Assembly: GCA_900550775.1 (NCBI GenBank)
Contig: URTH01000103.1
Location: forward strand, 1-6,526
Reading direction: 5' to 3'
DNA from: an uncultured Eubacteriales bacterium
GTDB lineage: Bacteria > Bacillota > Clostridia > Monoglobales > Monoglobaceae
DNA: 6,526 bases
In this document: positions 5,668-6,526 of the stretch, piece after piece
Layout: the number at the start of each line of letters is the position of its first letter
Numbering within the stretch: position 1 is the stretch's first letter
Translations under genes and position numbers: made by a program
The notes under the pieces: generated by a model
Database searches by the model: none
The model's input: the letters and a program-made list of their open reading frames with translations, nothing else
What the model was told of the DNA's origin: nothing

Positions 5668-6526
5668 ATGGAACATACAACGATTGGAAGAAGAATTTTT
5701 ATGATCATCAACACGGTGCTGCTGCTGGGTTTTGGCTTTATCTGTCTTTATCCGATGTACTATGTAGTGATGGCATCGTTCAGTGACGCCAATCAATTGA
5801 TGGCTTTTCGCGGTTTTTTATGGATGCCGATCAATGCAAACATCGAGTCATACCGTGCCATCGTAAAAAACAAGATGCTTTTTACCGGCTATGCAAACAC
5901 CCTGTTTGTGGTGGGGGTATCGCTTTTGCTCAATATCACCATGACGTCGATCGGTGCATACTTTCTCTCCAGAAAAAATCTGATGCTCAAAAAGGCGGTC
6001 ATGATTTACATTTTAATTACCATGTATTTTAGCGGCGGTATCATTCCGCTTTATTTAACGGTCAAAAATCTGGGACTATACAATTCCATCTGGTCTTTGA
6101 TTATCCCTGCTGCGGTTAACACCTATAACCTGGTGATCATGCGGACATCGTTTGAGGCGATTCCGGACAGCCTAGTTGAGGCGGCTTTGATTGACGGAGC
6201 AGGACATATTCAGATCCTGATTAAAATTATTTTACCGCTGGCAAAGGCCACGGTTGCCGTTATGGTTTTGTACTACGGCGTTGCACACTGGAACTCCTGG
6301 TTCAATGCGATGCTGTTTTTAAACGACCGTGCCAAGTTCCCGCTGCAGCTGGTTCTGCGTGAAATCCTGATCCAGAACGACACGTCTGCAATGACGCAGG
6401 GCGGCGGACTTACCGATACCATAAACATTGCAAAGACCATTAAATATGCGGTAATTGTCGTATCAACTGTACCGATTTTGTGCGTGTATCCTTTCTTGCA
6501 AAAGTATTTTGCAAAGGGTGCTCTGG
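5668..6526 (+). CDS. ABC transporter permease, LplC/YtcP type (3' end cut by window edge)
   Basis: This is the second channel subunit, open from its ATG to the window edge (286 complete codons, no stop). AAAGGA at 5654-5659 lies 8 nt before the start. Membrane segments are seen near 10-35, 75-97, 108-130, 140-158, 192-210 and 258-276. The early block FICLYPMYYVVMASFSDANQ (24-43) is typical of LplC/YtcP permeases. The EAA loop is complete at about 170-191 (VEAALIDGAGHIQILIKI, then ILPL). LplC-type proteins usually end soon after a motif like YPFLQKYFxKG, seen here at 274-284, so probably only about ten codons are missing. The gene begins 39 nt after the LplB-type gene with no terminator between, making it the third gene of the operon. 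It should pair with the LplB-type protein as a heterodimer and be driven by an ATPase that is not encoded in the visible part. Confidence 0.92.
   Translation, partial: MEHTTIGRRIFMIINTVLLLGFGFICLYPMYYVVMASFSDANQLMAFRGFLWMPINANIESYRAIVKNKMLFTGYANTLFVVGVSLLLNITMTSIGAYFLSRKNLMLKKAVMIYILITMYFSGGIIPLYLTVKNLGLYNSIWSLIIPAAVNTYNLVIMRTSFEAIPDSLVEAALIDGAGHIQILIKIILPLAKATVAVMVLYYGVAHWNSWFNAMLFLNDRAKFPLQLVLREILIQNDTSAMTQGGGLTDTINIAKTIKYAVIVVSTVPILCVYPFLQKYFAKGAL

Noticed and set aside
1..6526. Mobile element, CRISPR array, tRNA or rRNA
   Set aside because: No transposase or integrase, inverted terminal repeats, regular repeat-spacer array or tRNA-like cloverleaf was seen on either strand.

Overview
The window looks like chromosomal DNA of a Gram-positive Firmicute, probably of class Clostridia. 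The grounds are strong AGGAGG-type ribosome binding sites, near-consensus sigma-A promoters, a lipoprotein-type binding protein, LplA/LplB/LplC-type transport genes next to a membrane-anchored AraC regulator, and a partial protein resembling sporulation protein SpoIIM. Genus and species cannot be read from it.

Layout: (1) 1-250, minus strand: the first 83 codons of a small membrane protein, SpoIIM-like, running off the left edge. (2) 251-363: a short gap with a Rho-independent terminator for the gene to its right and a weak possible promoter for the gene to its left. (3) 364-2691, minus strand: a 775-residue regulator with two membrane segments around an extracellular Cache-like sensor, a degenerate GGDEF-like middle region and a C-terminal AraC DNA-binding domain. 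(4) 2692-3038: a 347-bp divergent control region. It holds a perfect-consensus sigma-A promoter firing left into the regulator, a near-perfect one firing right into the transport genes, four TGTC-containing repeats arranged as two similar modules about 61 bp apart, and a perfect 12-bp palindrome. (5) 3039-6526, plus strand: a three-gene transport operon of an extracellular solute-binding lipoprotein, a LplB-type permease and a LplC-type permease. The last gene is cut by the right edge, probably only a few codons before its end.

How it likely works (inference): the regulator senses a ligand outside the membrane, perhaps an oligosaccharide, and acts on the shared control region to switch on the ABC importer. 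The binding protein captures the ligand and the two permeases form the channel. No ATPase is encoded here; importers of this family usually share an MsmX/UgpC-type ATPase encoded elsewhere. The substrate cannot be told from sequence alone.

The gene content is a known arrangement. The least explained parts are the repeat architecture between the divergent promoters and a very strong hairpin inside the first codons of the first permease gene.
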